DNA from: Ryuthela nishihirai
Taxonomy: Eukaryota > Arthropoda > Arachnida > Araneae > Heptathelidae
NCBI GenBank assembly: GCA_038380435.1
Contig: JAWZYU010000019.1
Coordinates: 15,649,801 to 15,713,800, forward strand
Length of the DNA stretch: 64,000 nt
Reading direction: 5' to 3'
In this document: one piece after another, positions 31,441-44,405 of the stretch
Layout: every line of letters begins with the position of its first letter
How positions within the stretch are numbered: the stretch's first letter is position 1
Position numbers and translations under genes: made by a program
Notes under the pieces: generated by a model
What the model saw: only the letters and a program-made list of their open reading frames with translations
What the model was told of the DNA's origin: nothing
Database searches by the model: none

Positions 31441-34400
31441 AGGCCCGGACCTAGAAAAACATCGAGGAGGGAGCGTGGTGATAAACACATTCGAGACAAA
31501 AACGTATGGCGTCGGAAGGCAAGAGACTGAATTTCCAATGCAATATAAAATTTCCCCCTCCATTTAGAGTGTTTTTAAAACTTTTTTCAAACATACATGA
31601 AATATAAAAAATTCAAAGTTTATTTTGTGTTGCATTCTGAAAGAGAGACCATCCCCTCCCCATTAGATCCGAGTCTCGTCATAGGTGAATTAATTAATTT
31701 ACGTCCGGTTAAAAATCCATCCCTTTTTCTTTATTGTTATAACTTTGCACTTAATTTTTGAATTTTCAATCATAATTTATTTTATTTTATATTCACTGGG
31801 TGATTTGTCTTTTAACCCTATGGGATAAGGAAATCCAACTGTTTCATTTTGAGGGATAATTGAGATATGGTTTCTCTGTTTTGTAGAGTTAATAACATAT
31901 TATTATTATTTAAATTTTCCAATGACCTTTTACTCTGAAATTACTACTGCTTCAGGTCGAAAAATCTGGAAAATGAGAAACTTCATTTTCGCTGTAAAAC
32001 AACATCCCATATTCGCTAAAGGCGATATGTTATTCTTCTACTTTTCAACTACGACTTTAAAATACATAGTATGGCCCTACTTTTCATACATATCTAACAA
32101 CAAGGACTTGCTAAGTACTTGGGGGGGGGGGGGGAACAGGAGACTTTCTGATCATCATTTCCAAATCTTAAACTTATCTACTTGCTTTGAAAATCAAAAG
32201 AGTGGTCTTTCGGCAATTTTATTTTAGCCCCATATTTTATATCCGACATTAAAATATAGTTAAAAAGAAACAAACTATAAAATATTATTTTGAACTTTCC
32301 TGTTCATTGCAATGTTTTAATAATTGGGAAACCCCACTCAAGTATAATTATCAGACTGCCTCCCCCCAAACTAAATCCTGAGTACGTCCCCATCTAACAT
32401 CTACATTATGAAGATATTAAGTGATTCTAACAATCCTTCAATTAATGATAGCATAATAACTAAATATTATTATTGCGCAAACACTCGTGCCAAAAGCGAA
32501 CTATTTGTTTTCAGTGTTCATCAAACCTCTTCAATACGCGAATCACAGTTAATATTTTTTTTTCTCATTTTTATAACATGCTCTCTATAAATTTAGTAGA
32601 AATTTAAAATTATAATAAAAAAATCCATAACTTATTTTTAAAAAAATAATTTTTTATCTAACAAATAAACAGAGCAATTTCTTCCAAATTTAATATTAAA
32701 AGAAAGAAATTCCAAATTTTGATTTTGGCAAATCAGCGTGATCGATTATTTAGCTAGTTAGCCTAACATTAGCTATATTACTAAGTCCGGTTGTATCATA
32801 AAATTATTACTTCTCTCGTACATTTCATTGTTTGATGAAAATTCTTCAGCATATCTCCCAGAATTAAGCTGACAAGTTAAATTATGAAACCTTGGAATCT
32901 CTATGTTGAATTTCATTTCGTTGAAACCTGGAATTTTGCGGAACACAATTTTAACTAATTTAAATAATATCTTAATAAATTCCTTTCTTTGCATTATTGA
33001 TTTAAATAATCTGTTTTGTTTATCTGATTTCTCTCTTTTATTCTACACTCTAAAATGAAAAAATATGAATTTATTCTGTTGCTGTAGAAAACTAATTCTC
33101 AAGATGTTTTGAAGAAACAGGGCACTTTGCATTGACGTACCTTCACTGAGCAACAAAAGGAAATTTCCTACACAAAATTCTAAAAAGGTGCTAATTTCAA
33201 ACTGAATTATAACAAAAATCAAGAAATTGTTTCAAATTATTTTATTCATATTTATTTACATTTTTATATTATTTACAGCTTCAATCAAGAAATGTCACTT
33301 AAACAAAATTAAAAACTGATATATTACAACAAAAGTTTAAAAATATAAGATTTCCTTAAATATGAAACTTTGAAATAAATTTGATTCAAAAGACGTGTCT
33401 CTTGTTTCGAATGGAAATTCCAAAAACAAAGATAAATTCATACAATAACAAATGGGTAATTTCTTTCATTTTTTTCATCTACAAAACCTATACAATGGGA
33501 TTTAAATGTACACTCTTTCATAAGTATTTTTGGTTACATATTTATATTCTCTTACATAAAGAAACTGGATATCACATCAAATCATAATAGTATCTCCAAT
33601 ATCTTATTTTATGGAATATACACATTTCCCTTCTGATGTAGAGGTTAAAATTTGGGATTTTCTGCTAGATATTTAATATATACGTTTAACATGAGTCAAT
33701 CGACTTCAATCATCTTCATCTATAAATTGCGATTATAAAGTGTAGAATTACATCCAGTCCAGTACCGGAATACAGTCCAGATTCCATATAATTTGCCAGT
33801 TTCCAAACATTTCTGGGTTTCACAACTACTCCTTATCTTCGGTCTCTGATTCTGCCTCCGATGGAGAATCTGGTGTACAGAAATATGACCTACATACTGA
33901 ACATTTTGTGTTTGGCATAGGAACAAATGTGTCATCAACTTCCTTCGAAGTGGGAGAGGCGGGAGTACAAAATTCCGTTTCACAAATGAAACATAATGAG
34001 TTGTTTTCATCTTCCTGTGGGTCATGGCCTACAAATGAAACCTCTTCCTCTGAATCTGCCTCCGATGGAGAAGCTGGTGTGCAGAAATATGACTTACATA
34101 CTAAACATTTTGGGTTTGGCATAGGAACAAATGTGTCATCAACTTCCTTCGAAGTGGGAGAGGCGGGAGTACAAAATTTCGTTTCGCAGATGAAGCATAA
34201 TCCATTATCTCTAATTCTCGAAAGAAAGTCTAATGAGCAGAACGTTTTGTTAAGAAATGAGCAAGTATTACTGGAATGTTGATCTACGTCAATTTCGAGA
34301 GATGATTCACCACTGGAACGTTTTCTCTTTCTTTGGGGAGTTAAAAGGATATTTCCTGCTCCGGATATAATAGTATGTTCAGGTAGCCGATTAGAAGATG

Positions 34401-37400
34401 AAGAACTTTGCATGTGATCCCCGTCATGGTCACTCTCTGCAGAAACTGTAGCTTCTGCTTCGGCTGCAAAGTCCGTCAGTGATCTTTTGGGTGGAGTAAA
34501 TCCCTGATCGTTAGTAAACCTATATGAAAGGAATACAGAGTGTAAAACTTAATTATTTCTACTTTCATCATTTGAAAACAAAATAAAATTTTCGCTGTCT
34601 AAAGCGAAATATTTGTTAAAAAAGGATGTAAAAAGCAAAGTACCTTTAAGACATCAATCACTGCTATCACTTATGGGCGGGGCTCGAGCTGCACTCCCAA
34701 TATTCTAATGTTAAATGTGTCCGCATTGAGATTTATTTCCCCTAACCACATCCCTGCTCTCGGTAAAGAGGGGTGGTGTGCAACAACACTGAGTGGTGTT
34801 GCAATTTTAGTAAATAGATATATGATTAAAAATTTTAAACTGGGCACAACTTAAAGATACTAGAAAAAAAAAGTATACCTTGGCCAAACTTAAAAAAAAT
34901 TGCGTAATTCAGTTTCAGCTACAAAACATTATGTTATTTTTAACTATAAGAAAACACTCCTTAGAAAAGATACTAATAGTCGTATGATCTTATTGTTATT
35001 GCTAAACATTCATAAAAACGGCAAGATGGAACTGGTTCGCATATTTCGTATTTTCTTCTAAGTTTTCCAATATTATATATTTAAATGCCAAAACGAGAAC
35101 ACATTATTTTGGATCGCAAAAAATGGTACTGAAATAATCATTCTCCAGTTATTTAGAGTGTCACAAAGCCTGCTCCAAGTCGTATTATAGTGATATGTTG
35201 CTGTCAGAGTTTTGTTGCAAGCAGCTGTCTGAGAAGTAATTTACATATATTTATATTTCTTTTTCGTTTTGTTATTATATTTAAATACTGACACTTAATT
35301 AAGCAATATAAGAAATCAGTACGAAGATGAATGATTGAAATCTGAAGAAGAAATATTACGATTCATACTTTCCGAAACTCCCAAAGGTTTCAATTTCAAC
35401 CTCTAACTGTGGAAATATGCAAAAATTACAAAATTTGAAACTGACATTACAAGCAATGTATTTATGCTATATATCTGAAATTTTGATGGTAGAATATGAA
35501 GGTCATTAGGTTTACACTGGCAACACAACGTTCTCTCGTACCTTCAGGAGCGGAGGAGCAAGGGGTTGAGACAAAACGTTACTTTTTTCAAGAGGAAAAC
35601 GGATAATTTTTTGTTAGATAGTTAGTATTGATTTATATTTCTATTTTCCAAACATTAGGTAGTTGTAATTTGTACCATTAAAGAGCACTCACTATAAACA
35701 GAAGACACGAAGCGTTTAATAAATATTGTAAGTGTTCTGTCTATCCTAGAATTGTTTTGTTTTTTTCGGTGGTAAAGGGCCAAAAGATATTCCACCAACA
35801 GCAACAATCTTTTTTCAGAGGGATGTGGCAAAAACAATTTTTAACGTTAAAGGTTAAATTACAAACAATTTTTATATCGTTAAGAAATAAATTCCAGAAA
35901 CAATTTCCTTCAAGGCGCACAAAACACAAATTATAATTGTTAGCACAAAAAGCTTTCTGACTAAAGGCGAAATATACATTTGTTATAATCATTGTTTAAG
36001 TAAATTTTCAAAATATTTGAAATGAGTAACAACACTATAGTTTGCTATTAAATATTTCGAACTAAGAGCTCTGAAAGTATTCAAAAAATATTGTTGAAAA
36101 TCGAGATTTAGAAATATTATCTACAGTGACATTTATCCAGTGAGTTTCAAAGTCAGAGAGTTCAGAATATGACTTTCCATTCGGATAACAGGGAAATGTT
36201 GGGAAACCTCTTCCAATACAGTGTATATATGAATTACATATCGAACTCTTTGGCTAAAGTTCTATTAATATTAGTGCTTTCTACTGGATTATTTATCCTA
36301 CATTAAAAAAGAAAAAATGACTTATTATGTTAACTACATACCTTCTACTAGACTTCATTTCAAGAGCCACTTTAATACTCAAACGAAGAATAAGGGTCAA
36401 TGCTTAAGCTTCAGTAAATCACGTCCTCACAAGTCGAATACCGTAATACGGAATGGAATTAGAGGGGCTAGGAGGCAAGTTTCAATTCGAAAATTTGTGA
36501 TTGTATGCGATCACGTGATCAGACCTCAGGTTGCATCCAATCATGTAGAGCAGCCCAACTATCCAAATTTGGCCAATGGAGATGAATGTCCTTCGACTAA
36601 TCTGAACTGATTACGTGGTCGGTAATTCTCAAAACTTCAGAAATAATCTGTACTAGAACAATTTTAATCTGCTATTGCTGAGACAGTTTCAGAGCTAACC
36701 CTGAGGGAAAGAAAATTATGGCATGACACCCATCACACGTTTTGTTACAATGGGAGATATTAGTCATTTCCTGTGGGAGTACTGGTAGTGGCATAACCCT
36801 AAGGGGAAGGAAATTACGGCGTGTCGCCTACCACTCCTTTTGGTACAATGGGAGACATTAATCCTTTCCCGTGAGAGTAACAAGCAGTGGGTGGGTTAGT
36901 TTTCCTGCTCACCACAATCCAGAGCGCGGCAAAATAGCATTTTTTTTTATTTCAAAGATGGAAAATTTCGAAAATATATTAATTTTGCCATTCTAGGGGA
37001 TTTTGCGATTTTCTCCGTTTGCGGGAAGTTCTCAGGAGGCGAAAATGACGCAAATAGCATTTTTGGTATAATAAAATAAATAGTTTCGCTATTCACTTAT
37101 GCATATCGGGTATAATTCATTTTGGTAGCTCGATTACTGGTACTTAAACTACAGCCCCACGATGCAATAGTTTAATCTTTACAGGGACTGCTCATATATA
37201 TTTAACTAATTGGATTGGAGGCCTATAAAACATTGGCCGTAGCACAATTGTATTAGAACACATTATCTCTCAATTTCTGAGAATTACTGACCTTGCACTC
37301 AGCTAAGATTACTTCAATGGAATTCCTCTCCATCGGCTAAAATAGATGTTAGATAATAGGGCTGCACTTAATGATTGGCTGAAACCTGGGACTCTGATCA

Positions 37401-37590
37401 GATGACTGATATAATTAAAAATTCAGTTGACCTTCCTCGTTGCAATTTTTGTTGCGCAATGTGAACACTCTTTTAGCAAAATGAAGCTGCTAAGATCTTA
37501 CATGTGACCTACAATGCCTGAAGAAAAACATAAATCATATTATCTTATCTATCCAATAACAAGTTGCTTCTTCCATTGGTTTCAGGGAAT
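31370..37590. repeat. Left arm of a very large inverted repeat
   Basis: Reverse-complement similarity to 45535-53468 extends from the outer block CTTCAAATTCTGGTGCTAGAA (31381) through GGGATGGATTTTTAACC-type blocks, the poly-G tract, the Cys-rich exon, the CATCCCTCTGAAAAAAGATT block and the GTAATACGGAATGGAATTAG block, to ACAAGTTGCTTCTTCCATTG (37560). The arm holds one unit of the ~290-bp repeat (35330-35640) and extra sequence 34650-35740 not shared with the right arm. No transposase or other gene was seen in it. Confidence 0.85.
33826..34519 (-). CDS. Acidic Cys-repeat protein, terminal exon, left-arm copy (two units)
   Basis: On the minus strand an acceptor (TATTCCTTTCATATAG) precedes 34519, and the frame is open to a stop at 33826-33828; the first ATG is at 34413, so the first part is probably joined to an unseen upstream exon. 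Order: acidic start (FTNDQGFTPPKRSL...), a Ser run, a basic PQRKRKRSS that could serve as a nuclear signal, then two tandem 68-residue units. Each unit has two copies of C-x2-C-x4-C followed by TP(A/D)SP (LCFICETKFCTPASP, KCLVCKSYFCTPASP) and an acidic spacer, ending ESETEDKE. I do not recognise the family. Spaced CxxC pairs suggest metal binding; TPxSP could be phosphorylation sites. Both are guesses. The right-arm copy has one more unit. Confidence 0.6.
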
Positions 37591-38530
37591 TTATTAAAGA
37601 TTTTGCAGCCAGTATATTGAAAAGCGCTGAATTTTAATTGCCGTCGAGTGTTGTTAAGAACTGATTTTGATTGCATTATTTGTGCTGTGAATTAGTCCTG
37701 AGTAACTGAAATATTTAATAAATCTCATTCTACAATGAAACGTGTGTGCATGTATAAACAACAATTAGCAGGGGGAAGTTTCGGCGCGACAGTAACAGTC
37801 ACTCGTCCTAGACACGCCATTGGTAATTCGTAGTGTTACAGTCAGGAGTAAGAGAATGGGTTATGAATAAATTGGTGTTGTATTCACAACCAATTAGGTG
37901 GTTATGAATAAATTATTGATAAATATATCCTCAGTTAGCAAGGAACGACTAAGAGAACTCAACACCTAAACCGTTCGCTAATCATTTTTGGCCATTTCAC
38001 AGGATTTGAGAGAAAATATAAGATGAAAAGGTATGTAGGTGGTACTAATTTATTTCGTGGATCTCCGTTTCCAGCAATAGCATCTTTTGTACGAGCAAAT
38101 TCATGATATGTGGCAACATAACAACGATTCAAGAGGTTTTTAGCAAAGTGATAACAGTACAAAGTCTGTTCTTTTCTCTCTTTGGAAAGGTCTTCGTTGC
38201 TTGGTGAAGAAGCCTTTTTGAAGACTATTGCTGATCTGAAAACCAACTGACTGAACAAATCCATTTACAACTGGTGATAGGGAATTTAGGCCAATTACCC
38301 TCTAATCCCTTTAATGATAATATAGTTTAAATTCTGGTCGGAAAGAAATCTGAAAATATGGAACAACTGGAGAAAGAAGATTCATCCCCCTGGTGAGTCA
38401 GTATAAAGCGTAAAATTAGTTCCTGATTTTCACTATGTCGTAGATTTTAATTCAGGGTAGTTCTGTGTTTTTGATATTGAAGTACATGAAATAACCCTTC
38501 TGTCCTAGAGTGTTCGGTGGTTCCTATTGC
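37591..38530 (+). repeat. Dispersed repeat, copy 2 (inner part, outside the inverted arm)
   Basis: Continues the similarity to copy 1 (26060-27400) past the end of the inverted-repeat arm: TTGATTGCATTATTTGTGCT, GTACGAGCAAATTCATGATA, GGAATTTAGGCCA and TCAGGGTAGTTCTGTG. The whole direct paralogue is about 36620-38530. The minus frame 38264-37959 (101 residues) lies in it without recognised domains. Confidence 0.75.
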
Positions 38531-39126
38531 TCCCATGAAAGCTAGGAGTAGCTTCTAGGATCTTCTGTGTCCTAAATGTCGCAAATAAAAAAACTCCCTT
38601 TATGTATAAATCAGTCATTATTATTATTCAAGGAGTTCACTAGAATTCTGACTAATCACGATTCCCACACTCTTAAATGGAGCAGGATATTTAAATTTGT
38701 CTTGTTTAATTATTTTTATTTTAAGAAATTCTCCATTACCTCAAGAATTTTCTTCTTTACATACTACACTATACAAACTATCACCTCTACATGATATTCA
38801 GGGCCAAGTCAATTCAGGACCTTTTAAGGAAAATATTCTACCTCCTGAGGCCATAAATGCTTATACGGAAAATTAAACCGATTACCCTTATCCAAACTTT
38901 TTACATCATCAGCATTTTTTTTTGTGCCAACTTTAAAACTTTCCGAAGTAAGGAAACTTAAAGAAATAAATGATTCTACTACCTCTGAAAAAATGATACT
39001 TTCATGGATATAAAATGGAACTTGCCTCATATCAAAATGTTGAATTTTAACTGACTGAAAGGAGTACGGTCAATCTCTATTCACTTCTTAGAAGGGAATA
39101 TGGAAAAATTTATAAGCAACAAGTAA
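38531..39126. other. No gene seen
   Basis: AT-rich; open frames here look accidental. Confidence 0.35.
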
Positions 39127-39273
39127 TTACGAAGGGCTTTCAAAAAGTACTGGACATGCATCTGCAGAACAAAAACACTTCACTTACCTCAACAAAACTT
39201 TTTTTCTCATTCAAAGTATTCTCTTCCAGGATCTATGCTTATTTAAAGATGTCTTTACAATTCTGGGATATTG

Positions 39274-39950
39274 TTAAAGAATTCTCCGCAAATCTGAATG
39301 AATGCATTTTGCAAGATCTTGCACGCTTAATAAATGCTTCCTAGCAAGTTCGATTTTAATTTTTGAAAACAACCAAATATCCCATTTTGCACGATCGGGT
39401 GAATATGCAGGTAAGGAGCAGTTTGATGGTTTCCTGCTCCAGATAGACCATAACTTGCCGGGGTTTTTAGCACTGGCATTGTGATTTAGAAGGAGACTCT
39501 TTGACATGCCAATTGTTGGAAGCTGCTTCTTCATCTCCTTAACCATTTTGAGAAAACCAATGTTGGTGTAGTGTTGACCATTTACAGTCAGTTTTTCAAG
39601 TAAGGTGTACACGGCTAGCACTCCTTGGTAATTGAAAAAAAAATTGTGAACAACCTCTTCCTTGAGTGAAAATCTATTCGGAGGATTCGGGGACGCGATT
39701 AATCATCCGCAACCCAAACATAGTTGTGATCTGCCTGGGAGTTGTATAGTAATAAAGCAACGTCTCGTCACCTGTGACAATGTTTGTTAACCGTTTGGGG
39801 CACTAGGCACAAACATTACCAGCAACTACTTGAAGAAGTCGACTCTAAACCTTTTTTACTGTTTTGACAGTTTGTGGGGATTCATTTCGCACAGATCTTT
39901 TAGAACTTTAATGTTGATAAATAATTCTTTCTACACTGGTAATCCATATG
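39274..39950 (-). pseudogene. mariner transposase relic, middle and C-terminal part
   Basis: The open part (39621-39274) reads VYTLLEKLTVNGQHYTNIGF, LLLNHNASAKNPG (second catalytic region, usually LHDNAxxH, the Asp now Asn), SLPAYSPDRAKWDIWLFSKI (third catalytic region) and LLSVQDLAKCIHSDLRRIL. Upstream (39640-39950), in broken frames, are remnants of the first catalytic region (HCHR-x-RDVALL for IVTGDETWLY) and YVWVADD. Dead by stops, frameshifts and altered catalytic residues. Confidence 0.85.
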
Positions 39951-40083
39951 TCACCGGCAAAGTTTGAAATCCGGCATTCTATAGAATGCCTAGGCATTGT
40001 ATATAACGCCTAAAACTAGCCGACAATGTATGAAACGATTCATATTTCACACATTTCCTAGGCATTCTATAGAATGCCAAAAG

Positions 40084-40480
40084 GCAAATCGGCAAAGTAT
40101 AAAATACTCCCGGCAGTGATGATTAATGTCGCAATGCGAGTCACGTGACTCTCGACGCTCGCCTCAAACAGAGAGCCAGAGCACTTAGTCCAATTCGAAT
40201 TGACCAGTAAATGTTCCCCTGGGTCCCCTATAGGCTCACCCTGATTGCTAGATCCGCCAGTCCCTAGTTTCGGCAAAAAAGAGCGCCGTATTTGGTCACT
40301 TTGGACACCAAAAAGACACCCTTCCATTCGGAAAAGAGCCCCCTAGCGTTGTAAGAGTGTAAAAGAGGGTTGCCTCAATAGGGATCCCAAAGTTTGAGAA
40401 CCCTAGCTTCCATAGAAAGAGAGTTAAGGTCAAAAAACAGATTAAAAAAGTCATCAAAAAACTACATATCACTTGCATCT
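40084..40480 (-). other. GC-richer interior of the TIR element with an 86-residue frame
   Basis: The interior is much less AT-rich than its surroundings. The minus frame 40327-40067 reads MEGCLFGVQSDQIRRSFLPK, LGTGGSSNQGEPIGDPGEHL and further to SHVTRIATLI before running into the palindromic end. It is not a transposase domain that I know. It may be captured host sequence, for example part of an exon, or simply transposon filler. Confidence 0.35.
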
Positions 40481-41396
40481 CGGAACTCCACTGAAATAGA
40501 TTTGATAAGTAGTAAAGTGAAATACGAGTATCCTAACTCGAATTTCAAACTTCGAATATTCAACACTTTACTGATTCGTTCTCACTTGGCTTTACCTCAT
40601 TTGGGGCGATTTTTATAATGCGGACGACAGATTCATTACAGGTTATGATGTTAATATTTCTGACGGTAGTTCAGCAATGGTATTTTTTCTCTTTTTGTAG
40701 AAAAATCGCGTATCTTATATTTTGTACTTCTTACATTTTCACATGCATCTTTTCAATAAAAGCCTTTTTCATACTTTGCCGAAATAGTATTTGTCATTCT
40801 ATATAATGCCTAGGTATTCTATACAAGGTCTGTAAATGGTAGCTAGGTAGTCACTGGAAGGAGAGCTATGCACCAATCCCCTGTGATGATGCATAGAACC
40901 GGCCAGGCCTAGCACCTAATGTCCAACCCCGCCTTCTCGTGGTGCGGACCGTTAGTAACTTTCAAAAGAGATACTCTCTTGTGGAAGTGAACGGAAGGGG
41001 AGGGCTGCCAGATTAGTGTGGCCTACTGATCTGGACAACTATGGCTACTTTTCTTTTTTTTCTACCCTGCTGAGGAGTGGTCAACCACACAGGGTCCTGG
41101 TGCTGACCATATAAACCTACTGGACTGGACAGATAAATGGCTCTGAGCTTGATTATGGATCCTGATTTTGCTGCACTGGTGGGCTTCTGTGGAGGGAAAA
41201 TCTTCCGCTGTGTTTTCTTTTTGTTTGTGGGTTGACAGCCCCAAGTGAATAGATTCACAGGATATGTTTATCAGCTGGTGGATAATCCTGAGCAGAAGTC
41301 ATCGCAGGCACCTGAACTCTTTGCTTCTATTGGCATCGTCAAATTCTACATTGGAGGAAGTCTTCCAGTGTAGATGGAGGAAGTCTTCCAGTGTAG

Positions 41397-43232
41397 ATGG
41401 CTTCAGCCTTTAGTAGTGGGGGAACGGGTCTTTGCCCCATGTCTGCGATTAGGGGGCTGTTTGATATTGTCGGCATTCCCTCTCTCAATAAACATAGTTT
41501 CTTTAAACATCCCACTAACCATTTTCTCTCCATAGGTAGTTGGAATGTGAGGACTCTGCACAGAGCTTTTTCTCTTGATGTCCTCACACAAGAATTCCAC
41601 CGTTATAATTTAGATATTCTCGGCTTGCAAGAGACCAGATGGACAGATAAAGGTCAGATTCTTAAAAATAATCTTAAATTTCTCTTTTCAGGGAGGGACG
41701 ACAATAAGCATCACCAAGGCGTGGGTCTGCTTCTCAGCAGACACCCTAGCGATGCTCTTCTAGGATATGAGTGCATTAATGAAAGATTTCTTACAGCAAA
41801 ATTTCAGACAAGCGTTAAAGACTTGAATGTTATCTGCTGTTATGCCCCCACTGAGGATGCCGATGAGGATGAGAAGGATAGGTTTTATGAACAACTTCAG
41901 GATATTTTGAATTCTGTCAAGAAAGGAGATATTACCCTTGTTCTTGGTGACTTCAATGCCAAAGTTGGTACTGACTCTGCCCTTTGGGGAGGAGTAATAG
42001 GCCCGTTTGGTATTGGTAGCTGCAATGGCAATGGGCAACGTCTCCTACAGGTAAGTAAACTCAATGGATTCAGAATAACTAACACTTATCACAAACACCG
42101 CGACATACATAAGTACACATGGGTTTCACCTGATGGGCTGCATAAGAATATGATTGATTACATATTAATTAACAGCAAATGGGCTAGTTCTGTTAGGAAT
42201 ACCAGGGCATATAGGCGAGCTGAAATTGGATCTGACCATTACCTTGTTAAAAGTGTGTTGCAACTTAAACTTAAAAAGTGTTGTGCTAGGGTTAAAAAAT
42301 TCACTTTTAATACTGAAGCTCTGAAAGATCCAGTTATAGCCAAAGCTTACCATGATAGGTTACTTAGTCATTATGACAGTCATGGTTTGCTTACTACTGA
42401 AGTTGAGGAAGAATGGGATCATTTTAAACAGGCTTTTTTGGACACTAACAGTACTCTTTTAGGACAAAAGGAGCAGAAGAGGCAAAATTATCTGAGTGAT
42501 AAGGCACTTGAGCTTATTTCGGAAAGAAAGAGCTGCAGGAATGCCCTTAATCAATACCCTACTAGTCCTAATAGAAAGCATTACAGAGACCTTAATAAAC
42601 TTGTAAAGGATCAGTTAGCTGCTGATAAGAATCTTTGGCTTAATGGTTTGGCTGACAAAGCTGAGGAAGCAGTTAGACAGCACAACAGCAGAGAGCTGTA
42701 CCAGATAGTTAATGTTTTGTGTGGTACAAAACGGACAGGCATACAAGGATTGAAGGATAAACAAGGTAAGGTTATAGAAGGGGAGGATTCTGTCATGGCT
42801 AGGTGGGCTGAGCATTTCAGTGATGTTCTAAACAATGTAGTTAGTTCTACTCCCATTGTTTGCAATGATGATAGATGCATTGGTGGCTTTAATGTTGGCC
42901 CTATAACACAATCTGAAGCTATTTTGGCTGTTTCTAAACTTAAACTTCATAAATCCCCAGGGGTAGATGAAATTACTACCGAAATGCTTAGAGCTGGGAA
43001 TGTTTCGGTTACCACTTGGATGACTGAAATTCTGAATCTCTTTTATGATAAAGGCATGGTTCCTAAGGATTTTACCAGAGCTATTGTTATCCCTATTTTC
43101 AAAAAAGGTGATCGCAGTTCTTGTGATAACTATAGGGGTATCAGCCTACTCTCTGTTCCAGGTAAAGTTCTTTCCATGATTGTGCTTAATAGAATTAAGT
43201 ATCTGGTTGACAGTCAATTGCGTGATGAGTAA
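41397..43232 (+). pseudogene. RTE LINE polyprotein, endonuclease and first RT blocks (ends at premature TAA)
   Basis: 611 residues from the ATG at 41397. The apurinic-type endonuclease domain (about residues 45-270) shows SWNVRTL, LGLQETRW (catalytic Glu), YAPTEDADEDEKDRFYEQL, GDFNAKVG, TWVSPDGLHKNMIDYIL and SDHYLV (catalytic Asp-His). After a ~130-residue linker, the RT domain begins with KSPGVDEITTEML, IVIPIFKKGDRSSCDNYRGI and SLLSVPGKVL. The frame stops at TAA 43230-43232, where copy 2 has CAA (Gln in DEQCGFRSGRG). The product would nick target DNA and prime reverse transcription on it, but this copy lacks the RT active site in the first frame. Confidence 0.92.
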
Positions 43233-44405
43233 TGTGGATTCAGAAGTGGTAGGGGATGTGTGGATCAGATATTTTCACTTAGGCAGATTCTTGAGAAATG
43301 TTTAGAGTTTCAGAAACCTTTGGTTGCTAGCTTTGTTGATTTCAAAAAGGCTTTCGACTCTGTTGATCGTCATAATCTGTGGTTGATTGTGAGATCATAT
43401 GGTATACTAGACAAGTTAGTTAACATTATGAAAGCTCTCTATAATAACACTGAGTCGTGTGTGAGAGTTGGTAAGGCTTGTAGCAATTGGTTTAGCATTA
43501 CTTCTGGTGTTCGACAAGGGTGCATTTTGTCTCCTTTTCTTTTTAGCTTGGTTACTGATTATGTTATGCGAAATTCACTTCAAGGGAAAGATTTTGGCCT
43601 TAAATGGGCTGGAGATACGAAAATTTCTGATTTAGATTATGCTGATGATTTAGCCCTTTTGGCAAATGATGTTGATGAGATGAACTCTTTCATTCAAGCT
43701 GTTGATGAGACTGGTAGTAGAGTAGGTTTGGTTATAAACAGAGAGAAAACTAAAGTGATGAAAATTGGTCAGGCAGGCTGTGATTCAGTTAATCTGAATG
43801 GTTGCAGTCTTGAGCAGGTGTCACAGTTTAATTATCTTGGGAGCTACGTAACAGATAATGGTGATGTGCGACATGAGATTAACAGACGAATAGGGATTGC
43901 TGCTGGGACTTTTAAGAACCTATGGAGAGTGTGGAGAAATAGGCGTATACACCTAAAGACTAAAATTAGACTGTATAATAGTTTGGTTCTTTCTAGGGTT
44001 AGTTATGGTAGTGAAACTTGGACGCTGTGTAAACGAGATAACAGGAAACTTGATGCTTTTGATTCCAGATGCTTACGCAGTATCTTGGGCATTAGGTGGT
44101 TCAACTTTGTAACTAATGATGAGATTAGGCAAAGGAGTTTGCAACCTCCTTTAAGCAGCATATTGTGCAGAGAGAGACTCCGTTGGTTTGGCCATGTTGC
44201 CCGTATGAATAATTATAGATTGGCGAATAGGGTTATGAACAGTGTGCCTAAAGGCCTCAGAAAGAAGGGGAGACTAGGATGCGGTGGGCAGACAATGTCA
44301 AACAGGACCTTGTTAGAATTGGTGTGCAGTGGCCAGATGCAGTAGATGCAGCTCAGGATAGACTTGCTTGGAGAACTAAATTGCATGGTTTGGTTGGACC
44401 TCCGT
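43233..44405 (+). pseudogene. RTE LINE polyprotein, RT catalytic and C-terminal part
   Basis: Same frame as the upstream part. RT palm: VASFVDFKKAFDSVDRHNLW, SGVRQGCILSPFLFSLV, YADDLALLAND (catalytic YADD), GLVINREKTKVMKIG, FNYLGSYV. C-terminal region: SYGSETWTLCKRDNRKLDAF, LRSILGIRWFNFVTNDEI and LRWFGHVARMNNYRLANRVM. A single missing base near 44272 (GGAGACTAGG for GGCGACCTAGG in copy 2) shifts the frame and gives a wrong end (GRLGCGG...). An internal ATG at 43260 is probably not a real start. Confidence 0.9.

Noticed and set aside
31922..32227. 101-residue frame conserved at 52629-52877
   Set aside because: Again shared only through the arms, and it crosses a poly-G tract of different length in the two copies.
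36317..36610. 97-residue frame conserved at 46507-46809 (100 residues)
   Set aside because: The two copies are the inverted-repeat arms, so conservation follows from recent duplication; no domain, and the direct copy at 53712 does not keep the frame.
40827..41071. Separate element placed before the LINE
   Set aside because: The 11-bp duplication places this stretch inside the LINE, so it is the 5' UTR missing from the truncated copy 2.
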